A DNA stretch of 61,859 nt from Gammaproteobacteria bacterium (GTDB lineage Bacteria > Pseudomonadota > Gammaproteobacteria > Pseudomonadales > Azotimanducaceae): the NCBI GenBank assembly GCA_028821125.1, contig JAPPHD010000069.1, forward strand, positions 1-61,859, in the 5' to 3' direction. Positions 50,221-58,198 of the stretch are shown piece by piece (position 1 is the first letter of the stretch; every line of letters starts with the position of its first letter). The notes below the pieces were generated by a model. It did no database searches and was not told where the DNA came from. It was given only the letters and a program-made list of their open reading frames with translations. The translations under genes were made by a program, and so were the position numbers.

Positions 50221-53200
50221 ATGCCAGTGTTCGCGAAAACCGCGTTGGCGTCCGTTCTGTTGAACGCGACCCGCGCACACGCCTTGCCTCGATTCGAACC
50301 GGCTGCTCCCGGCCGCTGGCCCAATCCGTACCGCCGCCGCTTAACGAAGCCGTCATTACGCTCCCGCGTGTTCGGCGCCATGCTTCTGCTCGGGGCCACG
50401 GGCATCTGCCTTGCACAGGACGAAGCGGCCAAACTTCATCCACTGTCACCGGAGTACGAACGGGCGGCGGCGGTCCAGGCACACACCGAAGACAGGTGGA
50501 TTCTCAACCAGACCGTCCATCCCCGATGGATCGACGAATCGAGATTCTGGTACGAGCGCCAGACACCCGAGGGCGGGGAATACACCCTGGTGGACGCAAA
50601 CCATCGCAACAAACGACCTGCTTTCGACCACAGCGCCCTCGCGGCATCCCTTACGGACGCAACCGGCCAGGAGGCGGATCCCTTTGCGCTACCGATCGTC
50701 GGCGTCGAAATCGACGCTACCGCCGTAACCTTCTCGGCCTTCGGCCGATTCTGGAAACTCGAAGAGGGCGAGCTTGAAGAACTGAAGGCAAATCCAAACG
50801 ATCCGACTCTGCTGGTTTCCCCCGACGGCTCCCAGGCGGTCTATTCGAAGGATCACAATCTCTGGCTGAAGATCCTCGCATCGGGTGCGGAGAAACCGCT
50901 CACCACCGATGGCGAACGCTACTACGCCTATGCGGCCAGTCCCGACGCCACGGGCCGGCCGGCGATCAAGCCCGAAGCTGTCTGGTCACCGGACTCGCGC
51001 TACCTGTTCACCGCGCAGACCGACGACCGGCAGGTGAAATCGCTGCCGGTGATCGACTTCGCCCCCGCCGACGGCAGCATTCGGCCCAAGGTCATCGACT
51101 ACCGCCAGGCGCTGCCGGGCGATGAGCACGTCACCCGCTTCCGCATGACCGTCATCGACACTGAAACCGGAAAGCAGACACCCATCCATTACCCCGGCCT
51201 GGCCGCCGTGCGCATGAACGACACCCCCTTTGGCGGCAACCGGGCCTGGTGGTCCGCGGACTCGCGGGCGGTTTTCTTCGTGGACATTCTGCGCGGCGAG
51301 CGGGAGGCCCGGGTGGTGACCGCGGCACGCGTATCCGGGCATGCCCGGGTGGTGTTCCGGGAGACCACGGACACCTACCTGGAACTCGGCTCCAACGTCT
51401 ACATGCCGACGTTCATCGTGCCCTTGCCGGAAAGCAATGAGTTCGCCTGGTATTCGGAAAAGTCCGGCTGGGGGCACCTGTACCTGCACGACGCCGGAAC
51501 AGGCGAAGAGAAACGGGCGCTCACAACCGGCAACTGGCTCGTGCGCGACGTGCTCGGCATCGACCGGGACGGCCGTGAGCTCTTTCTCGGCATCGGCGGA
51601 CGCAGGCCCGATGCCAATCCCTACTTTCGCGAAGTCGCCCGCGTCAACCTGGACACGGCCCGGCTCACCCTGCTGAGTTCCGGCGACGACGACCGCCTGG
51701 TGTTCTCGCCGGGCGATTTCACGGTGCTGATCCTGAGCGCCCAGGGCATGGACCCCGGCCGGGTTTCCGGGCTGTCGCCCGGCGCCTCCTTTTACGTCGA
51801 GACCCGCCAGCGCCCGGACCGGCCGAACGTTACCGTGCTCGTCTCCGCAGACGGGGAAGAACGCATGCTCCTGGAAGAGGGTACGCCGCATGCCCTGCCC
51901 GATGGGCAGCGCTGGCCGGAACCCTTCACCGTCACCGCCGCCGACGGCGAAACGGAGATTCGCGGCCTGATGCTGAAACCCCGCGATTTCGATGACCGGC
52001 GGAACTACCCGGTGATCGATTACATCTACGGCGGGCCCCAGGTCAGCAACGTTCCCAAGTCGGGTTTCGGCACCACGTCCTCCCTGAGCCTCGCCGAGGC
52101 CGCTTCCCTGGCGGAACTGGGTTTCGTCGTGGTCATCATGGACGGCCGCGGCACCACGGAACGCTCGCGCGCCTTTCACGAGGCGTCCTACGGCCGGCTG
52201 CAGACCGCGAGCAACCTGGAAGACCACATCGCCGGCATCAGGCAGCTTGCCGAGCGGCACCCGTACCTGGACCCGGAACGCGTCGGCATCACCGGCGTCT
52301 CCGGCGGCGGCTACATGGCGGCGCGGGCGATGCTGAAGTTTCCCGATTTCTTCAAGGTGGGCGTATCCATCGCCGGCAACCACGACCAGCGGCTGTTCTG
52401 GCACAGTTGGGGCGAGCGCTACCAGGGCCTGCCCGCGGGCGGCAACTACCTCGAGCAGGCGAACCTCACCCATGCCGCGAACCTGGAGGGCAAGCTGCTG
52501 TTCATCCACGGCATGCTGGACTACGGCGTACACCCGGGCGGCCTGTTCCAGCTCACCCAGGCGCTGATGGACGCCAACAAGGTTTTCGACCTGGTGCTGC
52601 TGCCCCAGGCGGGGCATTCCCTGCCGGGCTACGGGATGGTGCGCATGTGGGACCATTTCGTGCGCCATCTCGCCGGCATGGAACCGCCGCCCGGGTTCAG
52701 CGCCAGATCGTCCGGCGACTATCTGCTGGAAAGGGCCAAGGCGGTACAGATGGCCGCCGTGGCTCAACCCGAGACGCCGCTGGCCGCGGAGCCGGCGGAC
52801 GGCGATTGGGGCCCTGCGGTGGCGGTCACGCTGGAAACGGATGCGGGCAACATCGAACTGGCCGTCTATCCCGAGGCCGCACCCGCCTCGGCCGGCAGTT
52901 TCCTCGACCACCTAGAGCAGGGCCTGTTCGACGGCGGCGCCTTCTACCGCGTGGTGCGCAGGAACAACGACAACGGCTCACCGGTCATCGAGGTGATTCA
53001 GGGCGGCCTGACCGATCCCGCGAAGGCCTTGCCTCCAGTTTCCCACGAGACCACCGAAGACACCGGCATCCGCCACCTCGACGGCACCCTCTCCCTCGCC
53101 AGGACGGACCCCGGCAGCGCTGGCGGCGGTACCTTCTTCATCACCATCGGCGACCAGCCGAGCCTGGACTTCGGCGGCACGCGTAACGAAGACGGCCAGG

Positions 53201-53352
53201 GATTCGCCGCCTTCGGCCGGGTAACGTCGGGCATGGATGTCGTGCATGGGATTCACCAGATGGAATCCACCGCGACCACGGACAACGCCTATCTGCGGGG
53301 GCAATTGCTGAACGAACCGGTGATCATTCACAACGCGTACCGCCAGCACTGA
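50221..53352 (+). CDS. DPP-IV-like S9 peptidase fused to a C-terminal cyclophilin domain
   Basis: The 1043-residue protein starts at ATG with AGGGAAG nearby. A hydrophobic signal (FGAMLLLGATGICLAQ) lies at residues about 51-66, so a start inside the first 50 codons is also possible. Residues about 80-600 form the beta-propeller of S9B peptidases. The hydrolase domain has nucleophile Ser694 in GVSGGGYMAAR, Asp in HGMLDYGVHPGG and His in QAGHSLPGYG. Residues about 867-1043 are a cyclophilin: LETDAGNIELAVYPEAAP, AFYRVVRRN, TFFITIGDQP, AAFGRV. Likely a periplasmic exo-dipeptidase with a proline isomerase attached, a combination that fits Pro-specific cleavage. Confidence 0.9.
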   Translation: MPVFAKTALASVLLNATRAHALPRFEPAAPGRWPNPYRRRLTKPSLRSRVFGAMLLLGATGICLAQDEAAKLHPLSPEYERAAAVQAHTEDRWILNQTVHPRWIDESRFWYERQTPEGGEYTLVDANHRNKRPAFDHSALAASLTDATGQEADPFALPIVGVEIDATAVTFSAFGRFWKLEEGELEELKANPNDPTLLVSPDGSQAVYSKDHNLWLKILASGAEKPLTTDGERYYAYAASPDATGRPAIKPEAVWSPDSRYLFTAQTDDRQVKSLPVIDFAPADGSIRPKVIDYRQALPGDEHVTRFRMTVIDTETGKQTPIHYPGLAAVRMNDTPFGGNRAWWSADSRAVFFVDILRGEREARVVTAARVSGHARVVFRETTDTYLELGSNVYMPTFIVPLPESNEFAWYSEKSGWGHLYLHDAGTGEEKRALTTGNWLVRDVLGIDRDGRELFLGIGGRRPDANPYFREVARVNLDTARLTLLSSGDDDRLVFSPGDFTVLILSAQGMDPGRVSGLSPGASFYVETRQRPDRPNVTVLVSADGEERMLLEEGTPHALPDGQRWPEPFTVTAADGETEIRGLMLKPRDFDDRRNYPVIDYIYGGPQVSNVPKSGFGTTSSLSLAEAASLAELGFVVVIMDGRGTTERSRAFHEASYGRLQTASNLEDHIAGIRQLAERHPYLDPERVGITGVSGGGYMAARAMLKFPDFFKVGVSIAGNHDQRLFWHSWGERYQGLPAGGNYLEQANLTHAANLEGKLLFIHGMLDYGVHPGGLFQLTQALMDANKVFDLVLLPQAGHSLPGYGMVRMWDHFVRHLAGMEPPPGFSARSSGDYLLERAKAVQMAAVAQPETPLAAEPADGDWGPAVAVTLETDAGNIELAVYPEAAPASAGSFLDHLEQGLFDGGAFYRVVRRNNDNGSPVIEVIQGGLTDPAKALPPVSHETTEDTGIRHLDGTLSLARTDPGSAGGGTFFITIGDQPSLDFGGTRNEDGQGFAAFGRVTSGMDVVHGIHQMESTATTDNAYLRGQLLNEPVIIHNAYRQH

Positions 53353-53367
53353 GGCGACGGCAGCAAA

Positions 53368-54738
53368 TCAACCCGCCACGCGCAACAACTGAATCGGCAA
53401 CGGCAACACCCGCACGCCGTTGATATCACCGGTTCTGCGGCTCTTGCTCCAGATTTCGCCATTGTCGTAGCGGGCAATCTGTTTCAGCGCCTTGGGCCGC
53501 AGTTGGCTGGTCCATTTGATTTCGACGGGCCAGAATCGACTGTCGCGCACGTACGCCACGTCTACCTCCCCTTGAGCCTTGATGTAGTAGGTCGGATAGA
53601 ACCGATGCAAGTGGCTCGCAACGCAGGCCTCCACGATCTTCGACTCCCAAACCGGGTCTTTGATCACGGCCTGAATCTGCCGCTCGAACGGGTCGGCCTC
53701 CGGCGTCAGCCAGGCGCGAACGGCGTGCAGGATAAAGGGATCGCTGAACAGGAGCTTTCTGGCTTTCTTGGGGGCCGGCGCCAGCTTGTCCTCGATCAGG
53801 GCCGGCAATACGTGAACCGCGTCCATGCGCTCCAGCAGCGCCACGTAATCCGCCACGGTTCTCGGGTGGTCGATGGAGAGATCCTGCGCCAGCGCGTTCC
53901 AGGTAACCTGGGTGGCGTAACGCTTGACGATGGCGGCCAGCACTTCCCGGAGGTACGGCTCCCGGCGGCCGCGCTTGAGCACGTCGCCACGTATCCAGTC
54001 TGAATAGGTGGCCAGCGTACTCCTGCGTATCGCGCCGCAGGCCGCAATGTCGTTGATGGCCGTGAGGTAGCCCCCGTGGGCGAGATACCGGGAAAACGCC
54101 GCGAACACGGACTCGAGCAGGTCGTCCGACAAGGATGAGGGATCGTCGAGATGGCCGTGCAAGCCGCTCATCCCGCCTTCAAGGGTGAGAAATTCCCGGA
54201 AAGACAGCGGATAGAGATGAAAATCGGCCAGGTCCGCCCGGCCCCGCCTTCCGGGAAACCGCATTCGGGCGTCCTGAATGAAGCCGAGATCCGAGCCGGT
54301 GATCATCAGCACCGTTCGCTCGAGCAATCCGGCGTCGGCGGCATACTTGACCGCCTTGTCCCAATCGCGAATGTAGGTGACTTCGTCGACGATCAGATAG
54401 TTCAGCCCGGTGTCGGGCGCCGCGGCAAGCTGTTCTTCGAGGTGCAGCAGAAGACTGTGGTGATCGTCGATCAATTCACCGGAAAAGTAGGCGATGGATT
54501 CAGGCGGCGCGCCGCTGCGGAGAAGCTCCGCCATCCACTGCTTCAGAAGCGTGGACTTGCCCGTCTGCCGACCGCCACCGAGGCTGTAGATGCCGGGAGC
54601 AGAGGTAGGCAGGCTGTCCAGCAGGGATGAGCGATGTTGACAAGGGCATTCCGCCAGATGCCTCAGTTGCGGATCGGTTTCGACAAATCGTCGCGGATCG
54701 TTCAGGTGGCTGTTGTGCGGGAGAAACCTCGGATCCAT
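53368..54738 (-). CDS. AAA ATPase with DUF4143 domain
   Basis: The 456-residue protein has an N-terminal P-loop, GGGRQTGKSTLLKQW (Walker A), and the Walker B strand YLIVDEVTYI. The end (RPKALKQIARYD, FWPVEIKW) matches the DUF4143 nuclease-like domain, where the EIKW segment resembles a restriction-endonuclease fold. Such ATPases are widespread stand-alone genes of unclear function, often in mobile or defence-rich regions. It is divergent from the MFS gene over 294 bp. Confidence 0.88.
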   Translation of the reverse strand: MDPRFLPHNSHLNDPRRFVETDPQLRHLAECPCQHRSSLLDSLPTSAPGIYSLGGGRQTGKSTLLKQWMAELLRSGAPPESIAYFSGELIDDHHSLLLHLEEQLAAAPDTGLNYLIVDEVTYIRDWDKAVKYAADAGLLERTVLMITGSDLGFIQDARMRFPGRRGRADLADFHLYPLSFREFLTLEGGMSGLHGHLDDPSSLSDDLLESVFAAFSRYLAHGGYLTAINDIAACGAIRRSTLATYSDWIRGDVLKRGRREPYLREVLAAIVKRYATQVTWNALAQDLSIDHPRTVADYVALLERMDAVHVLPALIEDKLAPAPKKARKLLFSDPFILHAVRAWLTPEADPFERQIQAVIKDPVWESKIVEACVASHLHRFYPTYYIKAQGEVDVAYVRDSRFWPVEIKWTSQLRPKALKQIARYDNGEIWSKSRRTGDINGVRVLPLPIQLLRVAG

Positions 54739-54779
54739 GGCGGCAGGCAGATTTCGGCGAAAGTATGCAATGGACGATA

Positions 54780-54815
54780 TATAAATTTAGATAATTGTCA
54801 ATGCTTAAATTTATA
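54780..54815. promoter_or_regulatory. 10-bp AT-rich inverted repeat between divergent genes
   Basis: TATAAATTTA (54780-54789) and TAAATTTATA (54806-54815) are exact reverse complements around 16 bp. The spot is the most AT-rich of the window, 42 bp before the ATPase start. It could be an operator or overlapping divergent promoters. The remainder of the gap to 55033 shows no other gene. Confidence 0.5.
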
Positions 54816-55032
54816 CAGGACACCGGCTTCCGAAATCCGAAACCAGGAGGACGTGGGACTATTTCGTTGAACATCTCAAGAGCGGCCCGTCGGCGCAAGA
54901 ACGCTATCGGTGTCGTGAAGCAACTCATTGGTACACACGATGCGGCCGGCCCGTATCGGGTCTCGCTATCTTTGTTGTCTGGGCGTCATGAGAAGATACC
55001 GATCGTTGCGCACCTACCCTGGATGCACACAA

Positions 55033-56343
55033 GTGCCTGACAAATCGAAATCCGTACACCGTTTCTGGTTCATGCTCGGACTGATCGTTGCCGGTGAAGC
55101 CGTTTTCCTTCTGCCCTATTACCCGACTCGTTTTTTCCGGCCGACGGTTCTTGAAATATTCGAGCTGACGAATACGGAGTTGGGCGCCGCCCAGGGAATC
55201 TACGGAATCATGGCGTTGTTCGGCTATTTTCTCGGGGGGCCGCTGGCGGATCGATTTCCCGCTCGAAATCTGCTCGCGACGTCACTGTGGACCACTGCGG
55301 CCGGCGGTTTGTACATGGCAACGTTTCCGGATTTTCGCGGCGCTCTCGCGCTGTGGGGATTTTTCGGCCTGACCACCATTCTCCTGTTCTGGGCTGCGCT
55401 CATTCGTGCCACGCGGGAATGGGGCGGCCGCACCACCCAGGGCCGCGCCTATGGCCTGCTCGATGGCGGGCGAGGCTTGCTTGGCGCAATTTCGACATCG
55501 ATCGCGGTCTGGACATTCGGGCTGGCATTTCCGGATGGCTATGCCGCGGCCAGCTTCACGGAAAAGCAGGAAGCGCTTCGCGTCGTCATATACGGTTACA
55601 CGGCCGTGACGGCAGCGACCGGTGCGTTTGTCTGGTTCGTGGTCAAAGATGGTCGCCCGCCCGTCGAACCCGGCCTCACTGCATGGAAACCACAAACCGA
55701 AGGCGTGGTGACGCACATTTTTCGCGTCATGCGCATCCGGGCAGTCTGGTTGCAGGCGATCGTCATTCTATGCGCGTACGTCGGCTACAAAGGATTCGAG
55801 AACTATTCGCTGTTCGCGGTTCAGGGTTACGGTGTCGATGCGGTCAGGGCGGCAGAACTCGTTACGCTCGCTGCGTGGACGCGTGTTCTTGCTCCATTTG
55901 CGTTTGGTATGCTCGGAGACCGGTACTTTGCATCTCGAATGTCTGCAATAGCATTCGTCCTGCTGCTGGCGTCACATCTCTTCTTTGCGTTGACCACACC
56001 GGTTCCGTCTTTTTTGTGGATCCTGTTCGGCAATATCCTGGTCGGCGCGGCGGCAATCTACGGATTGCGCGGTCTTTACTTCGCTTTGCTCGAGGAAGCC
56101 AAAGTGCCGGCCGCCGTTACCGGCACCACAATCGGCATTGTATCGGTCGTGGGGTTCACACCTGACATATTCGTTGCTTATCTGGGTGGAATGCTTCTCG
56201 ACCGCTCGCCGGGGCTTCTCGGACACCAGCATTACTTCATGTTCCTTGCGAGTTTCGCCGCGGGCGGCGTAGTGGCCAGCACTGCATTGATGCGTCTGTT
56301 ACACCCGTCCAATCGGCAAAACAGGGCGCCAGGGCCTGGTTGA
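55033..56343 (+). CDS. MFS transporter
   Basis: A 436-residue protein with about 12 membrane segments, taken from GTG 55033 (an ATG at 54988 would add 15 residues). The motif-A loop is GGPLADRFPARN. Other segments include GRAYGLLDGGRGLLG and LGDRYFASRM, the repeat of motif A in the second half. Base composition is less GC-rich than its neighbours, hinting at a different origin. The substrate is unknown; sugar-phosphate/organic-acid symporters and multidrug exporters share this layout. Confidence 0.88.
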   Translation: MPDKSKSVHRFWFMLGLIVAGEAVFLLPYYPTRFFRPTVLEIFELTNTELGAAQGIYGIMALFGYFLGGPLADRFPARNLLATSLWTTAAGGLYMATFPDFRGALALWGFFGLTTILLFWAALIRATREWGGRTTQGRAYGLLDGGRGLLGAISTSIAVWTFGLAFPDGYAAASFTEKQEALRVVIYGYTAVTAATGAFVWFVVKDGRPPVEPGLTAWKPQTEGVVTHIFRVMRIRAVWLQAIVILCAYVGYKGFENYSLFAVQGYGVDAVRAAELVTLAAWTRVLAPFAFGMLGDRYFASRMSAIAFVLLLASHLFFALTTPVPSFLWILFGNILVGAAAIYGLRGLYFALLEEAKVPAAVTGTTIGIVSVVGFTPDIFVAYLGGMLLDRSPGLLGHQHYFMFLASFAAGGVVASTALMRLLHPSNRQNRAPGPG

Positions 56344-56365
56344 TCATCGTCTTCCCCGTCTACGT

Positions 56366-56475
56366 GAGTCGGGATTCTTCATCTTCGTCCTCCGGGGCGC
56401 CAGCGAGTTCACGGGCAATGCGTATCTGCGGGGAAAGTTGCTGAATGAACCGGTGGCCATTCACAAGGCGCATCA
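56366..56475 (+). pseudogene. Cyclophilin C-terminal remnant
   Basis: One plus-strand frame reads SGFFIFVLRGASEFTGNAYL then RGKLLNEPVAIHKAHH. The second half matches the very end of the peptidase-cyclophilin at 53352 (NAYLRGQLLNEPVIIHNAY) almost residue for residue; the first part resembles the FFI strand with the region between deleted. No upstream frame continues. It is a broken copy 3 kb downstream of its likely source. Confidence 0.75.
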
Positions 56476-56603
56476 CGAGCCATTATGTTCCAATGCGAGG
56501 TTGACTCGCACCAGGCGCAGGCATATACGAACAAGCGGCAACGGCGGCGGGGCGAACGCCGCCTCGTCCCGCAGATCTTCGGGCCGACGGGAGGGCAAGC
56601 AAC

Positions 56604-57383
56604 ATGGATCTGGGCATCGGCGGAAAATCCGCGATCGTATGCGCCGCCGGCACCGACCTGGGCCGGGCGGCGGCCCTGGCCCTGGCCGGGGAACACGTCG
56701 AGGTCGCCATAACCGAGGCGGACGAGGCCAGGGCAGGCGAGGTCAGCGCGCAGATTCAGGCCGCGACAGGCGCTTCGGTGACGACGGTGGTTTGCGACAT
56801 CACGACGCCCGGCGGCCGGGCTGCCGCGCTTGCCGCCTGTCCTGCGCCCGACATCCTGATCAACCATGCGCCCGGCCCGCCGATGGGCGATTTTCGCAAC
56901 TGGTCCCACCAGCAGTGGTTGGGCGCCGTGGAAGCGAACATGCTCACGGCCATCGAATTGATCAAGGCTACCCTCGACGCGATGATCGAGCGCGGTTTCG
57001 GCCGCATCGTCAACATCACGAGTCAGTCGGTGCGGGCGCCAATGGCCAATCTCGACCTGTCGAATGCCGCGAGGAGCGGGCTCACCGGTTTCGTTGCCGG
57101 CGTCGCCCGCTATCCACGCGGTGCGGACGTGACGATCAACAACCTGTTGCCCGGCACCTTCGAGACCGGGCCGCTGAGGGCCTACATCGAGACCAACGCC
57201 CGGAATGAAGGCATCGATGCGCAGACCTTCACGGCTCGCCTGCTGGGCGACAATCCACTTCAGCGGCTTGGCAAACCCGAGGAATTCGGCGCGCTGTGCG
57301 CTTTTATCTGCAGCCGGCAGGCGGGGTACATCAACGGCCAGAACATCCTGATCGACGGCGGCAATTTCCCGGGTGCCCTGTGA
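56604..57383 (+). CDS. SDR-family protein lacking the YxxxK catalytic pair
   Basis: The 259-residue protein has a Rossmann fold of the short-chain dehydrogenase/reductase type: SAIVCAAGTDLGRAAALALA in place of the usual TGxxxGIG, NHAPG, RIVNITSQSVRAP (catalytic-type Ser) and a C-terminal GYINGQNILIDGG. The usual Tyr-x-x-x-Lys is replaced by SNAAR in LDLSNAARSGLTGF. A subset of FabG-like SDRs shows the same change and may use a different proton donor or have lost activity. ATG start; no operon partner. Confidence 0.82.
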   Translation: MDLGIGGKSAIVCAAGTDLGRAAALALAGEHVEVAITEADEARAGEVSAQIQAATGASVTTVVCDITTPGGRAAALAACPAPDILINHAPGPPMGDFRNWSHQQWLGAVEANMLTAIELIKATLDAMIERGFGRIVNITSQSVRAPMANLDLSNAARSGLTGFVAGVARYPRGADVTINNLLPGTFETGPLRAYIETNARNEGIDAQTFTARLLGDNPLQRLGKPEEFGALCAFICSRQAGYINGQNILIDGGNFPGAL

Positions 57384-57510
57384 CGACAGGGTCCGTGCGC
57401 CGCGGAGCGGCCGGGCCAGCCCATGCGACGCGGTTCGCGGCTGGGCAGGCAACGTTTGTTGGCGACATGGCGCCGTAGTATAGTGCAGCACAATTTCTGT
57501 GCAGCACAGC

Positions 57511-57759
57511 ATGGTGAACACGAACATCACGATTCGAGTGGACCAGGAACTCGCCCACGAAGCCAAGGTGCTGGCTGCCCGGCGGGGCACCTCGTTGAGC
57601 CGCCTGGTCGCGGAGCAGCTACGACTGCTGCTGAAGGCGGACCTGCGCTTCGATGCCGCCCGCCGGCGTGCCTTGAAACGCCTGAAGCGCGGTTACGACC
57701 TGAGTTGGACGCCCCTTGAGGATCGCGGCGAACTCTATGGCCGCCAAGACGTTCGTTGA
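57511..57759 (+). CDS. CopG/RHH-type antitoxin
   Basis: An 82-residue protein from the ATG at 57511 (TNITIRVDQELAHEAKVLAA, a ribbon-helix-helix start, then RGTSLSRLVAEQLRLLL). The basic C-terminal part overlaps the toxin start by 23 bp. It should repress the pair and block the PIN toxin encoded next. Confidence 0.82.
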   Translation: MVNTNITIRVDQELAHEAKVLAARRGTSLSRLVAEQLRLLLKADLRFDAARRRALKRLKRGYDLSWTPLEDRGELYGRQDVR

Positions 57760-58156
57760 CACCAACATCCTGGTCTACGCCCACGACCGCTCCGCAGGGA
57801 CGAAGCACGAAGTTGCTCAGCAACGCTTGGAAGAGCTATGGGCCGCCGGTTGCGGTGTGGTCAGTACACAGGTGCTGCAGGAGCTTTACACCATCGTAAC
57901 GCGCAAGGTCGCCTCCCCTCTTCCCATCGCAGAAGCGCGCCAACTCGTCAACGACTACCTGGTCTGGGAGTGCATCGTCAACGGCCCGGAAGCCATAGTC
58001 GGTGCTTTCGACTACGAGAGCAGATACCTTATTTCCTTCTGGGATTCCCTCATCGTTCATGCCGCCAACGTCTCCGAGGCCGGGGTTCTTCTGTCTGAAG
58101 ACCTGAATTCCGGCCAACGCTACGGCAACGTGCTGGTCGAGAATCCGTTCGACTGA
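57737..58156 (+). CDS. PIN-domain ribonuclease toxin
   Basis: A 139-residue protein (ATG 57737) with AKTFVDTNILVYAHDRSAG, QVLQELYTIVTRK, SFWDSLIVHAA and LLSEDLNSGQ, the full acidic set of PIN toxins. It overlaps the antitoxin gene in another frame. It is an independent module from those at 6 kb, 48 kb and 60 kb. Confidence 0.88.
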   Translation: MAAKTFVDTNILVYAHDRSAGTKHEVAQQRLEELWAAGCGVVSTQVLQELYTIVTRKVASPLPIAEARQLVNDYLVWECIVNGPEAIVGAFDYESRYLISFWDSLIVHAANVSEAGVLLSEDLNSGQRYGNVLVENPFD

Positions 58157-58198
58157 ATAACCATTGGCCGTGAGCCAAAGCGCCGCGCGCCCAGGAAT

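Noticed and set aside
50221-53352. Possible sequencing artefact joining two genes
   Set aside because: The peptidase and cyclophilin share one uninterrupted frame with a natural linker, and a second independent fusion exists at 53-2224.
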